From positions 1-64,000 of the forward strand of contig NZ_JACMYG010000021.1 in the NCBI RefSeq assembly GCF_014236655.1: 64,000 bases of DNA, read 5' to 3'. This stretch comes from Pseudomonas kielensis (GTDB lineage Bacteria; Pseudomonadota; Gammaproteobacteria; Pseudomonadales; Pseudomonadaceae). How positions within the stretch are numbered: the stretch's first letter is position 1; every line of letters starts with the position of its first letter. A model generated the notes under the pieces. The model did not search any database. It saw nothing but the letters and a program-made list of their open reading frames with translations, and was not told the origin of the DNA. The position numbers were made by a program, and so were the translations under genes. Below are positions 27,194-36,744 of this stretch, piece after piece.

Positions 27194-28345
27194 TCAGTCA
27201 GCGCGTGGCTGGCTGTTCTGTTCGGCCGGCAGGTTTTTGTCCGGGCTGATGACGATGTGCATACCGTTGTCGAGTTTGATCTGCCCGGCGCTGATGACCT
27301 GTTCGCCGTCTTTCACGCCTTTGTTGATCAATACCAGGCCGTCCCGGCGTTCGCCGGTTTCGATGAACCGCCGCTCGGCGACCAGCACTGGTTGGTCCTT
27401 GTCGTCTTTTTCGAGATTGCCCTCGGCGTCTTTTTTCTGCGCGACGACGTACAGCGAGTTGCCATACAGGGTGTAGGTGACTGCACTTTCCGGGACCACG
27501 ATTTTTGCCTCCGGGTCCGGCATCAGGACCTGCAGGCTGGCGAACATGCCGGGCAGCAGCTTGCCATCGGGGTTGGCCAGGGTGGCGCGCACCAGCACGT
27601 TGCGGGTGCTGTTCTCGACCTTGGGGTTGATGGCGCTGATGGTGCCGGGGAAGGTCTGTCCGGCATAGGCCGAGACGCCCACGTCGACCGTTTGGCCCTT
27701 GGCGATTTTCGGCAGCACCTGTTCCGGTACGTAGAAGTCCACATACAGGCTGCTGAGGTCTTGCAGGGTGGCGATCACCGTGCCGCTGGCGAGGTAGTCG
27801 CCCACGTCGACCTGGCGAATGCCGATGGTGCCGCTGAAGGGCGCGACAATGTGTTTTTTCGCCAGCGAGGCCTTGAGTTGATTGACCGTGGCCTTGTTCT
27901 TGGCCAGTTGCGCGCTGAGGCGGTCGAACTCGCCTTTGGAAATGGCGCTGCTGCCCACCAGTTGGCTGCCGCGGCCGTAGTCCAGTTGTGCCAGGCCCAG
28001 GTCGGCCTTGGCGGTCTCCAGCAAGGCGCTTTCGACGGCGCTGTCGAGCTGGATGAGCGGCTGCCCGGTCTTGACCTGCTGCCCGGACTGGAACTGCACG
28101 TCGGTGACAGTACCGGCAATCTCCAGGCTCAGGTCGACCCCCTGCAGCGCCTTGAGGGTGCCCACGGTGGGCAGGCGAACCTGCCAGGGGCGTTCGGTCG
28201 CGGTGGCCACGGCCACACTCTCCGGTGGTTTTGGCGCAGCAAAGGTCTGGATCATCTGATAGATGGAGAAGGCCTTGTAGCCCCCCAGAATCAGCACGAT
28301 CAACAGCACAACCCCCAACATGATCAGCATGCGGCGACGCAGCAT
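27194..28345 (-). CDS. mexV: RND efflux membrane-fusion protein, MexV type
   Basis: 383-residue periplasmic adaptor. One N-terminal membrane anchor (about 8-27) is followed by the biotinyl-lipoyl halves (GTVTDVQFQSGQQVKTGQPL and KKHIVAPFSGTIGIRQVDVGDYL), an alpha-hairpin of modest length between them, and a beta-barrel/membrane-proximal part. It is encoded 13 bases upstream of mexW in the same unit. Without a Cys lipobox, it is probably membrane-anchored. Confidence 0.9.
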   Translation of the reverse strand: MLRRRMLIMLGVVLLIVLILGGYKAFSIYQMIQTFAAPKPPESVAVATATERPWQVRLPTVGTLKALQGVDLSLEIAGTVTDVQFQSGQQVKTGQPLIQLDSAVESALLETAKADLGLAQLDYGRGSQLVGSSAISKGEFDRLSAQLAKNKATVNQLKASLAKKHIVAPFSGTIGIRQVDVGDYLASGTVIATLQDLSSLYVDFYVPEQVLPKIAKGQTVDVGVSAYAGQTFPGTISAINPKVENSTRNVLVRATLANPDGKLLPGMFASLQVLMPDPEAKIVVPESAVTYTLYGNSLYVVAQKKDAEGNLEKDDKDQPVLVAERRFIETGERRDGLVLINKGVKDGEQVISAGQIKLDNGMHIVISPDKNLPAEQNSQPRAD

Positions 28346-28446
28346 ATTCCACTTCCTTGGAAAAAATCAGGCGAGACAGGCGGCACATTACTCCCTGTGT
28401 GCCTGTGATTCCATACGTGTCGGGTAAGGCATAACCGCCGTGGCAA

Positions 28447-29544
28447 TCAGACCAGATGTAAATGGTTGTCCCAGAGCCCTGCCGGCAAATCCAGGGGCTG
28501 GGCCACCAGCGGCGCCTTGCGGCAATCATAAAAACGGCAACGCCCCTGGCCCGAGGTCACGACAAAACCATCGGCCACCGCGCCAACCCCGGCGCAGTCG
28601 GGCAGCGGGGCATCGAGCTGCACTTCGCCGCTGTCCAGGTCCCAGATGAAAAACCGGTTACCCCGTGGCGCGGTCAACGCCACCAGGCGCAGTTCACTGT
28701 GGACCGCGACACTGGCGGTATAGTGCCCCATGGCCTGCAACTGGTGCTCATCGACCGGGAACGCAACGAAGGGCTGACCGGGACGCTTGATGGCCAGCAG
28801 TTCGGACGACTCGTGGGCCGCGCCCATGAATTGCTGGCCAGTGACGATGGTGCCATCACTGGCGATGCCCATATGCCGCACGCTGTTCATTGGCTGGGCC
28901 AGGGTTTCCTTGCTCAGCAGGGTGCCGTCACGCTGCATCAGCACCAGGCTGGGCGCCATGGCGTCGAGGTTCATCTCGACCCGGCTTTCGGCCTCGGTGC
29001 GAATCCCGCCGTTGGCCACCACCAGGGTTTCGCCGTCCGGCATCCAGGAGACCTGGTGCGGGCCGATACCGTGGGTGGAGATCTCGCCGCTGTGCACCAG
29101 GCGCTCGCCCTCGAAGCGGTACACCCCGAGCAGGCCGCGACCCGGGTCGGTGGTGTCGTTTTCGGTGGCGTACAGCCACTCGCCATCCTTGTGGATCACC
29201 GCATGGCCGTAGAAGTGCCGGTTCGCCTGCGAAACCACGGTTTGCAGCAACGTGCCGTCGCGCAGGTCCACCAGGTAACTTTCGGTCCCCGGCCGCCGGG
29301 CGACGAACAGGGCGATCGGCAGCTCGGGGTGATTGATGATGTCGTGGCAGCGCTGGCCGACTTCGGTGGCGAACACCCGGGTGCCGTCCAGTCGATAGCC
29401 GACGGCGTAGTGCTTGCCGTCACTGTCATCGCGGGCTGAAAGCAGCAAAGGACCCTGGTCCTTTTGCTTGAACAGCTTCCAGCCGCCCAGCGTCACCGCG
29501 CCCAGCAACACACTGCCGAAAGTCAGAGCCTGGCGTCGCAGCAT
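28447..29544 (-). CDS. DUF1513-type beta-propeller protein of the imelysin cluster
   Basis: 365-residue exported protein. The N-terminus (MLRRQALTFGSVLLGAVTLGGW) has twin Arg and a hydrophobic stretch, so a Tat-type signal or anchor is plausible. Repeated strands with Asp-Gly turns and WMPDGETLVVANGG blocks suggest a propeller fold. Start at 29544 has GAGGG eight bases upstream; an ATG at 29559 overlaps the preceding stop (TGATG) and is the alternative. In P. aeruginosa such a gene closes the PA4370-PA4373 iron-regulated group. Function is unproven. Confidence 0.82.
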   Translation of the reverse strand: MLRRQALTFGSVLLGAVTLGGWKLFKQKDQGPLLLSARDDSDGKHYAVGYRLDGTRVFATEVGQRCHDIINHPELPIALFVARRPGTESYLVDLRDGTLLQTVVSQANRHFYGHAVIHKDGEWLYATENDTTDPGRGLLGVYRFEGERLVHSGEISTHGIGPHQVSWMPDGETLVVANGGIRTEAESRVEMNLDAMAPSLVLMQRDGTLLSKETLAQPMNSVRHMGIASDGTIVTGQQFMGAAHESSELLAIKRPGQPFVAFPVDEHQLQAMGHYTASVAVHSELRLVALTAPRGNRFFIWDLDSGEVQLDAPLPDCAGVGAVADGFVVTSGQGRCRFYDCRKAPLVAQPLDLPAGLWDNHLHLV

Positions 29545-29558
29545 GGAGCTAACCCTCA

Positions 29559-30623
29559 TCAGTCACCGTCGTTGGCGTTGAAGCCCAGTTGGATGCCCAG
29601 CGCCTTGGCCAATTCGCCTTCGTGCAGGCGATGGACGACGTTGAGGCTGTCGTAGAGATCGTTGAGTTGCTGGCGACCGGCATCGTCACCGAGCATGTCG
29701 GTCAGCGAGCGCTGGTTGCTCTCGAACAGCTTCAGCGACGCGGCATAGGCGGCGTCGATCTTGTCCGCCAACGGCTTCTGCTCGGTCGGCAGCAGGCCAC
29801 GCAGGCCTTTGTTGTCGACACCGACCCAGACGGTCTGTGCGGCGCTGAGGCTGGCCTGCAGGCTTGGCAGCGACGACTGGCTGCGCCAGGCATCAGCCTG
29901 GAACGGCTGGGGAATGCCCTTGGTCTGGCGACCCATCGGGGTGCCGAGTTTTTTCTTCAGGGTATCGAGTGCAGTCACCTGGGCCCGCAGCAGGTCGGCG
30001 ATGGCTTCGTGGGAGTCCGCGTAACGCTGGTTGGGGAACTTGGTCATCTGCGCCAGCATGCCGTCGGTGCTGTTCCAGCTGGCGAGGATTTCTTCGGCCA
30101 GCAGTTTCTGCCGTTCGCCAATGGCGGTCAGCAGCGGGCAGTAGCGGGCTTTCTGCGCCGCGTCGGCAACGTTGCTCTTGGCGTCGAACAGAATGTACTC
30201 ATAGGCCGACAGGCCCTGGACCACCACACTGGATTTGGCCAGTGCCGCGGCATCGATCTGTGGCTGGGCGCTGAGCAATTGCTCGACCTGGCGACCCACC
30301 AGGTTCTTCTTGTCCGGCCAGAACTGGATCTGCCAGGAACGGTTGCCCTCGGCCAGCGGACCGACCAGCAACGGCTGCAGTTCGGCCCAGGCTTTTTGGG
30401 CGTGGAGGAAGTCGGCGCGGGCGGTGTCCAGGTCAGACTTGCCTTCGCAATAGGCCAGGGCACTGACCGCCAGTTGGCGATCGGCATCGACCCAACGGCT
30501 GTAGGTCGGCAGGATCACTTGCTTGGCGATGGCCGCCGAGGTCACCGCTTGCGGGTCCTGGGGGGCGCAGGCGCCGAGGGCGAGGGCGGCAAGGCTGGTG
30601 AACAACAACTTGGGACGAAACAT
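29559..30623 (-). CDS. Imelysin-family lipoprotein
   Basis: 354 residues. Lipobox LALGAC gives an N-terminal lipidated Cys. The imelysin/EfeO-M75-type fold shows as repeated helical segments, with the motif region VVQGLSAYEYILFD where active members have GxHxxE. Here the His is Ala-Tyr context (GLSAYE), a change seen in the second imelysin of such clusters. Its likely role is periplasmic iron handling, inferred from cluster membership; peptidase activity is doubtful. Confidence 0.85.
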   Translation of the reverse strand: MFRPKLLFTSLAALALGACAPQDPQAVTSAAIAKQVILPTYSRWVDADRQLAVSALAYCEGKSDLDTARADFLHAQKAWAELQPLLVGPLAEGNRSWQIQFWPDKKNLVGRQVEQLLSAQPQIDAAALAKSSVVVQGLSAYEYILFDAKSNVADAAQKARYCPLLTAIGERQKLLAEEILASWNSTDGMLAQMTKFPNQRYADSHEAIADLLRAQVTALDTLKKKLGTPMGRQTKGIPQPFQADAWRSQSSLPSLQASLSAAQTVWVGVDNKGLRGLLPTEQKPLADKIDAAYAASLKLFESNQRSLTDMLGDDAGRQQLNDLYDSLNVVHRLHEGELAKALGIQLGFNANDGD

Positions 30624-30668
30624 GTCGGGCTCCCTATGTGTATGGGGCAAAGCAAATGGGAAAGGCGT

Positions 30669-32096
30669 TCAAAGTGAATTCAAAAAGGCCAGCAGCGACG
30701 CGCGCTGCTCGGCACTGAAAGCTAAAACCTGTCGCTGCGCCGCTTGCGCTTCCCCACCGTGCCAGAGCACGGCTTCGAGCAGGTTGCGGGCGCGGCCGTC
30801 ATGCAGGAACTGGGTGTGGCCGCTGACCGTCTGCGTCAGGCCAATGCCCCACAGCGGCGGGGTGCGCCAGTCGCGGCCGGAGGCCTGGAACTCGGTGCGG
30901 TTATCCGCCAGGCCTTCACCCATGTCATGCAGCAGCAGATCGCTGTAAGGGCGAATCACTTGATTGGCCAACTCAGGTTCGGCCGCCGTGGCGGCGGTGG
31001 TGAATGTGGGGGTGTGGCACGACTGACAGCCAGCCTGGAAAAACAGGTTCTTGCCGGCCAGCACCTGGGCGTCATTGACGTCGCGGCGGGCCGGTACACC
31101 CAGGTTGCGGCTGTAGAACAGCACCAGGCGCAGGATGTTGTCGCTGACTTCCGGCTCGCCATCGGGGCCATTGCCGTTGGGCGCTTGCAAGCAGTCGGTC
31201 TGGGTCGGGGTGCAGTCATCAAAAGGCCTGAGGCGGGTGGTCAGGCCCATATCACCAGAAAACGCGTGAACATTTTGTTGATTGAGGTTCGGTTGCCCGG
31301 CTTTCCAGCCAAAACGCCCCAGCACAGTCTTTTGCTGCGCATCGTCCCAGACCAGGTTCGGCCGGCCCTTGATGCCGTTGCGGTCCTTGTCCTGCGGGTC
31401 GGCGTTGGCCAGGATCGCCGCATCGGGGATGGCCTCCAGCAGGCCGAGGCCGATCATCGGCGGGGCCACCCGCGCGGAAAACCGTGTGTCCGGGTGCATC
31501 GGGCCGTAGCCCAGTTGGCTGATCTGCAAGCTGGGCTTGCGCAGTTCGACTTCACTGCCGTCCTTGAACCGCACCACTACGGGGGTGTACTCGACCCGAA
31601 CCTTGCCCTCCGGCGTGACACCGGGGACCGCCATGTCCTGGAACTGCCCACCGTAGACCGGCTCGGGAACCACCCCCACCTGCTCGATCAACTTGGCGTA
31701 GGCCGGGGCATTGGGGATCGACAGGCGTACCAGCATCGAGACCGAGTTCTCGGCGTCGGGTGCCGGTGGGTGGCCGCGACCGTCCTTGATGTGGCAATTC
31801 TGGCAGCCGTTGGTATTGAACAGCGGGCCCAGGCCGTCGCGAGCGGTGGTGGTCGAAGGGGCGGTGACCCACGGGCTGCGGAAAAAGCTGTTGCCGACAC
31901 TGAAATCCAGTCGCCTTGTCGGCGAGAGATTGGCCGACGGCAGGGAAAACGCGTTCTGGTCGCTCTTGCGCACGGTTGCCGCGCCCCCGGAGCGGGCTTC
32001 ACCGGGCTCGGCCTTGGTAAACCGTGGGGCGTCATCGCAGGCACTCAGGCCCAGGGCCAGTAGCAGTGCAGACAAGCGAAGCGGCAGCGAGGGCAT
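30669..32096 (-). CDS. Di-heme oxidoreductase-like lipoprotein (DUF1111)
   Basis: 475 residues with lipobox LALGLSAC. Two c-type haem motifs are present, NGCQNCH and AGCQSCH, as in the DUF1111/di-heme thiol-oxidoreductase-like family. The gene lies 45 bases upstream of the imelysin gene on the same strand, so the three-gene run is one transcript. A role in electron transfer for periplasmic Fe(II)/Fe(III) conversion is a reasonable inference from cluster context, not demonstrated. The start at 32096 was set by the signal peptide; the frame runs on upstream without a better start. Confidence 0.87.
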   Translation of the reverse strand: MPSLPLRLSALLLALGLSACDDAPRFTKAEPGEARSGGAATVRKSDQNAFSLPSANLSPTRRLDFSVGNSFFRSPWVTAPSTTTARDGLGPLFNTNGCQNCHIKDGRGHPPAPDAENSVSMLVRLSIPNAPAYAKLIEQVGVVPEPVYGGQFQDMAVPGVTPEGKVRVEYTPVVVRFKDGSEVELRKPSLQISQLGYGPMHPDTRFSARVAPPMIGLGLLEAIPDAAILANADPQDKDRNGIKGRPNLVWDDAQQKTVLGRFGWKAGQPNLNQQNVHAFSGDMGLTTRLRPFDDCTPTQTDCLQAPNGNGPDGEPEVSDNILRLVLFYSRNLGVPARRDVNDAQVLAGKNLFFQAGCQSCHTPTFTTAATAAEPELANQVIRPYSDLLLHDMGEGLADNRTEFQASGRDWRTPPLWGIGLTQTVSGHTQFLHDGRARNLLEAVLWHGGEAQAAQRQVLAFSAEQRASLLAFLNSL

Positions 32097-32154
32097 CGGG
32101 TATCCAGAAAGACGAGCAAAACAGGGCGCAAAGTCTAACAGGGCCGCGGAGTTT

Positions 32155-32171
32155 GAATAAGAGGAATTATC
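32155..32171 (-). promoter_or_regulatory. Weak Fur-box-like sequence before the di-heme gene
   Basis: GAATAA-N5-TTATC forms an imperfect inverted repeat. Read on the minus strand, GATAAT at its start matches the first Fur hexamer, but the whole 19-mer agrees with the consensus at only about ten positions. Offered as a candidate because the neighbouring cluster is iron-linked. Confidence 0.25.
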
Positions 32172-32288
32172 GTTTGCTTGTCGGGGGGCCGTGCCCGGTC
32201 TCGTCGGACAACGCCGTACATATGCACCCCCAGAGGGATTTATCGAGGGGGCAGGATGCAGAACACTCCGCCACCTTAGAGTTTCCTC

Positions 32289-35200
32289 ATGCTGAATGAA
32301 TACGTAGCGCCTTCCCTCGTCAACGAGCAGTTGGACCTGCGAGACAGTGCTTTGCAGGCCAGTCTGCGCCAGCAACTATCGGCACTGGATGTCCAGGTCA
32401 CTGAGCGTTTTCAGACTCAGCCGGTTTTACATGAGTTCGTGCAGCACCACTTCGATCAGGACTTTGCTGACCTGACACCCCCCCTGGATCTACGGCACAG
32501 CTTTATCCAGTCCCGTGAAAAAACGCCAACTGAAGGTGCGCCGCTACGGTCACTGCTGCCCAGCCTGATGGATGCCGTCGTGCTGCGCATCGTCAGCGGT
32601 GAGGCGGCCCGTTATGCCCATCGGCAGACCGACTTCTACCATGTGCCCCAGGCCGGTGGCGCCGCCGAGCGCTTTACGGCACTCAGTGCTCAGGCATTTG
32701 ACGGGTTTGTTGATCGGTTGGCCGACGGGTTGCTGGCGCAATATCCCCTGTATCTGGAGCGCTACTGGGCCATGCCACTGAGCCCGACAGACCACAGAAC
32801 CCATAAACAGTGGCTGGAGGAGGTCAGGCTCACGCACCTGAAAACCGAGTTTGAGCTGCTCAGGGCCGATAACCTCCTCAGTCCTGCCGCGCAAACGCTG
32901 TTCGACAAAGTGCTGCGTTACCCGGATGCCATCTCGCGACGGGCACTGCGCAGTCATCGTCCCTGTGTCTATGGTTTGGCCCTCAGGCACGGCGAGGCAT
33001 CTGCGATCCCTTTGCATGGCGCCTTTATCCTCACCTCGCGTGATCCACAGGAATCGCAGGTGAGCTGGGAAGTCGATGCCCGCGCGCCTGAGGTTCGCCC
33101 CCTTGAACCTGCTGCGAACGTCGGGCAGGTGCTGTTGTTCTCCCCGAGGCAGGGCTTTGAAGCGTTCGACTCGCTGGCCAGCCTTGATCGTGAGTTGCAC
33201 CGTCGCCTGGGACACGGCGTCGAGTTCGCCCACTTGCTGGAGATGATTGCCGAGCATGATCACGAGCACGTCCTGGCCCTGCATCGTGTCGCGCCGGTTG
33301 GCGATCAGGTGCTCTATCTGGAGCGACTGGACTCGCCCTTCACATTCGGCATCGAATCGCAGTGCTTGTTGATCCAGCAAAACCTGGTGTCGACCCTCGC
33401 CCGCTACCAGGGGGTGGGTGTCCACGCCGCTAGGTCCGACTTGCCACGTGCACTGGACCGCGTGACCGACCTGCGGCGCGCGTTCACGATCGATGCGGTG
33501 CTCCAGGCCAGGAACAAAAAACGTGCACAGGCACGACTGCGAGACTTTCTCGCAGAGGCCTGTGAAGTCGATAAAGAGGCCTGGGCATCGGCGTTCACCG
33601 TCTATGGCCAGACGCTGGCCAATTTGCCAGACAGCGAAGGGCTGCCGTCATTCAGTCAGTTCAGTGACCGGGGCTCGCTGCTGACGTACAGCAATCGACA
33701 ACTGCGCGCCGTACTGGCGTCGGAGCACGGATTGACGGTGAATCCGGATGAGATCCTCGTCACCACGCGGGAGCCCGATGTCCCGCCGGTGACGTACGTG
33801 CCCGGGGCGCCTGCATCCACCATCAGCGAGCCGGGGGGCGCGCAGCGCAGATACCGCTCGCGGACACTGACAGAACTGGCCCTGGAGAATGTCGGGGGCC
33901 TGGACTTCAACTTCAGCCATTTCTCTACGCTGAACGTGAAAGCCGCGAGCAGTGGGTCGTCCAACCGCATCACGCTGTCACCCAATATCAATCCCGCCGC
34001 GCGATTGCCGACCTATGACGGGTTGACGATCGAGCAGGTCAAAGACCTGGTGCGCAGCCTGAATATCAGTCAACGCTATCAGGATTTTTTGCAGGCCAGC
34101 CTGATCACTTCCGAGCAGGCGGCACGGCGCAAGCAGACGTTTGCCCGGCTTATGGCCCAGCAACTGCGCCTGGATGCCATCGAAGCCAAGATCAACGGTG
34201 ATTTCTTACCGGATCGACTGGCACGTGGTTTCAATTGGGTGAGCGTGGTGCTGGATCACCCCGTCGACAACGACCAGCGTGCTCGGGTCGAAGATCACCG
34301 GATCATCGTGCAGCACTTGACGCTGCGTGGTCAGCTGGTTCGCGGCGTGTTGCTGTTCTGCACATCGACCGCCGGCAGCGGCACCATTGTGGTGTATACG
34401 CCCCAGGCACCCGACGGACGGGTGTTTCGCGAGTACACCCGGGAGCGCCTGATGAGTGACTTCATCCATAACAGCCAGTGGCGCGAGTACCTGGTCGGGC
34501 GAGTGGAGTTGGCGTTTCAGCCCCAGGTGCGGGCTTGCGTGCAAGGGCGGGGGGATGTCTCCATGGTCGGCCTTGCGCGGATCACGGATAACCTGTTCGA
34601 GGTGGGGTATGAAATGGAGGCCAGTTTCACGATCAATGACGCGGCCGCGCAGATGACCACCACCGGGCAAACGAATATCGAGACCGGCCTGACGGTTGCA
34701 GGGATCGCGCTTGATGTAGTGACCATGGTTTTGCCGATCCGCGTGACACTGCCTATCGGCCTGGCCAGGAGTCTGTTTTCGCTTTTCAACGCCGTTGATG
34801 CGGCGAAAATCGCGGATCGGGACGGTGTCGCCCATCACGTTGTCCGGGCATTGGGAGAGTTCGCCAGCGCTCTGGTGGATGGCGCAGTCGGGAAGGGGCT
34901 TGCAGGGGGCACGCCCAAAGCGGTTTCAAGGCTGGCCTCGGGGGCACGAAGATTGAACCCGGAAATGGCGCTGGGTAAAAAACCGCAGGCGCTCAGTCCC
35001 CTCCCCGGATGGGAGGACAAAGGCATTTATTACAAGCTCTCGTCGGTCGATGGCGTCAAGCAGTACTTCCTCAATGACGGCCAACACTGGTACTCGATCC
35101 TGGATGAGGGGTTTGAGCAAGCCTGGCGTGTCAGGGACGCCCGCAAGCCGGTTCAACACCACTATTCGCCGATCCGTCGGGACCGAGCGGGACAGTGGGA

Positions 35201-36584
35201 AATCGGCACGCACCCGGATGCACCCGCCTTGGGAGGTTTTTCTCCGGAGCGCGCACTCAGGGATCTTTATCCGTTTCTGGACGAGATCCAGGCCCGGCGT
35301 GTGTTTGAGTCCTTCGCGTTTCCGCGTGGGCGCGAAATCGAGTTCGGCTTGAGCCTGGTGCATTACTTGCGCGTAGGGGGGACATTAGACATTTTCGACG
35401 CCTACCTGACCGTGAGCCCCGAGCGCTTGCAGATGCGCCTGCGAGGTCTGGATTGGGCGAATGCATGGAATGGCGGTGGCATTGTCGATCCGGCCACTCG
35501 CCCCATCACCGTCGAGCCAGTCCCAGGGCCGAGTCGTCCACGCCCGGTCGAACCGATTGCTGGGCCAAGCCAGCCGGTGGTCGCGCCGCCACGCCCGGTC
35601 AGGCCTGCCAACGAGCAGTTTGTCGATTGGGGGCAAACCCTGGATCCGGCCCATGTCCAGTTGCAAAACGCGCAGATGGGGATCTACCGGCGTATCGGTG
35701 GCGATCCGCACCTGATCGGGCGTGACTGCGTCAAAATTGATGAACGCTATTTCCCCGTACTCCCGGCAGGCGCCGAGATCAATACCGGTGTGGTCCTGAT
35801 GCATGACCCCCTGATGCCCACCCATAGCTTTGTGGCGTTCGAGCGCCTGCTCTGTACCGATCTTTACCGGCAGCCAAGATTGGCGACGTTCGAGCAATCG
35901 CTGTCTCGATGGATGCATTCGATTGAGTTGCCGTTCACCAAATCGCTGGTCGCCTATGTGGCGGACGCGTTCCCGACATTCACCTCAAACTCTCAGGCGC
36001 AGATCGCCAACATACTGTTCAACCTGGGCAATCCTTCAGGCCTGACGGTCTGGGGGATTGCCACCCTCCAGCGCACGCTGCAGGGCTGGCGCTCTTTAAC
36101 AGCCCAAGCGCTGCCCGTACTGGGCGAGCCACTGTCCTTGCTCCCGGTCACTCACCAGGTCGCAGGAGCCTGGCGACTTGAAACCTTTCCAGATTTGTAC
36201 CATCGCCTGAATTTCAGCACGCAGGACGTTCCCTTACTGTTGCATGAGGCCTTGGTCTCGGGGACCGAAAGAGCGCTGCGGGCGTTGATGGTCGAGCGGT
36301 TGGTGGGCAGCCAATACGAAATAGTCGCCGGGTTCAACCAGCCGTTCGAGTTGATGTTCCGGCGTGCGGGCAGCGATCAGTTGTTTTGGATGTCGTTGCG
36401 CAGAGTGTTGGGCGAGCGGGTTGAAGGACCCTCTGGGGGGGCGCCGAGGATTGACCTGATGGACCCGGCCACACGAGCGCTGGTCAGTCAGGCGCAAGCC
36501 AACAACCATTTCGTAAGTTTGATCGGCGGCATTCATCTGCCGGCGGTCGGTGCCCAGGCAACTGTCTTTGTATTGCGCATCTGA
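32289..36584 (+). CDS. Large dermonecrotic-toxin-like protein (DUF6543/ToxA_N type)
   Basis: 1431 residues with no signal peptide. Residues about 60-420 resemble the N-terminal domain of Pseudomonas dermonecrotic-toxin-like proteins; a block near 281-308 (VLLFSPRQGFEAFDSLASLDRELHRRL, here broken: VLLFSPRQGFEAFDSL and DRELHRRL) is typical. About 797-838 is the only clearly hydrophobic region (VAGIALDVVTMVLPI, GLARSLFSLF) and could insert into membranes. Residues 911-975 (YYKLSSVDGVKQYFLND, GQWEIG) form a module seen in such proteins. A Pro-rich linker (1070-1107) leads to a C-terminal domain I do not recognise. No Rhs, VgrG or PAAR motif. The gene lies in antisense orientation between the di-heme gene and icmP. 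The ribosome-binding site is weak. Confidence 0.7.
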   Translation: MLNEYVAPSLVNEQLDLRDSALQASLRQQLSALDVQVTERFQTQPVLHEFVQHHFDQDFADLTPPLDLRHSFIQSREKTPTEGAPLRSLLPSLMDAVVLRIVSGEAARYAHRQTDFYHVPQAGGAAERFTALSAQAFDGFVDRLADGLLAQYPLYLERYWAMPLSPTDHRTHKQWLEEVRLTHLKTEFELLRADNLLSPAAQTLFDKVLRYPDAISRRALRSHRPCVYGLALRHGEASAIPLHGAFILTSRDPQESQVSWEVDARAPEVRPLEPAANVGQVLLFSPRQGFEAFDSLASLDRELHRRLGHGVEFAHLLEMIAEHDHEHVLALHRVAPVGDQVLYLERLDSPFTFGIESQCLLIQQNLVSTLARYQGVGVHAARSDLPRALDRVTDLRRAFTIDAVLQARNKKRAQARLRDFLAEACEVDKEAWASAFTVYGQTLANLPDSEGLPSFSQFSDRGSLLTYSNRQLRAVLASEHGLTVNPDEILVTTREPDVPPVTYVPGAPASTISEPGGAQRRYRSRTLTELALENVGGLDFNFSHFSTLNVKAASSGSSNRITLSPNINPAARLPTYDGLTIEQVKDLVRSLNISQRYQDFLQASLITSEQAARRKQTFARLMAQQLRLDAIEAKINGDFLPDRLARGFNWVSVVLDHPVDNDQRARVEDHRIIVQHLTLRGQLVRGVLLFCTSTAGSGTIVVYTPQAPDGRVFREYTRERLMSDFIHNSQWREYLVGRVELAFQPQVRACVQGRGDVSMVGLARITDNLFEVGYEMEASFTINDAAAQMTTTGQTNIETGLTVAGIALDVVTMVLPIRVTLPIGLARSLFSLFNAVDAAKIADRDGVAHHVVRALGEFASALVDGAVGKGLAGGTPKAVSRLASGARRLNPEMALGKKPQALSPLPGWEDKGIYYKLSSVDGVKQYFLNDGQHWYSILDEGFEQAWRVRDARKPVQHHYSPIRRDRAGQWEIGTHPDAPALGGFSPERALRDLYPFLDEIQARRVFESFAFPRGREIEFGLSLVHYLRVGGTLDIFDAYLTVSPERLQMRLRGLDWANAWNGGGIVDPATRPITVEPVPGPSRPRPVEPIAGPSQPVVAPPRPVRPANEQFVDWGQTLDPAHVQLQNAQMGIYRRIGGDPHLIGRDCVKIDERYFPVLPAGAEINTGVVLMHDPLMPTHSFVAFERLLCTDLYRQPRLATFEQSLSRWMHSIELPFTKSLVAYVADAFPTFTSNSQAQIANILFNLGNPSGLTVWGIATLQRTLQGWRSLTAQALPVLGEPLSLLPVTHQVAGAWRLETFPDLYHRLNFSTQDVPLLLHEALVSGTERALRALMVERLVGSQYEIVAGFNQPFELMFRRAGSDQLFWMSLRRVLGERVEGPSGGAPRIDLMDPATRALVSQAQANNHFVSLIGGIHLPAVGAQATVFVLRI

Positions 36585-36640
36585 GCGGGCTTGATGCTCA
36601 ACGTCGACCGTTGTCGCGCACCGGCACCTTAAAACGAGAA

Positions 36641-36670
36641 AAGCCCTGCAGGCGTGAACCTGCAGGGCTT
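36641..36670. terminator. Terminator between the toxin-like gene and icmP
   Basis: AAGCCCTGCAGG (36641-36652) and CCTGCAGGGCTT (36659-36670) form a perfect 12-bp stem. On the minus strand it is followed by TTCTCGTTTT, so it best serves icmP, but it can also stop transcription from the toxin-like gene. Confidence 0.8.
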
Positions 36671-36744
36671 CTCGGTCAGGCTGACCGGCTCATTGGCCCC
36701 GCGCGAGTCGGGGCATTTTCATGAGAGGTCTTGGCCTGGGTTGA

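Noticed and set aside
25372..27249. Plus-strand 625-codon frame opposite mexW
   Set aside because: His/Gln/Asp-rich antisense product typical of GC-rich RND genes; no domain.
32289..36584. Rhs or type VI effector identity of the large gene
   Set aside because: No YD repeats, PAAR, VgrG or MIX-like motif and no adaptor or immunity gene nearby; the DUF6543-type resemblance is the better reading.
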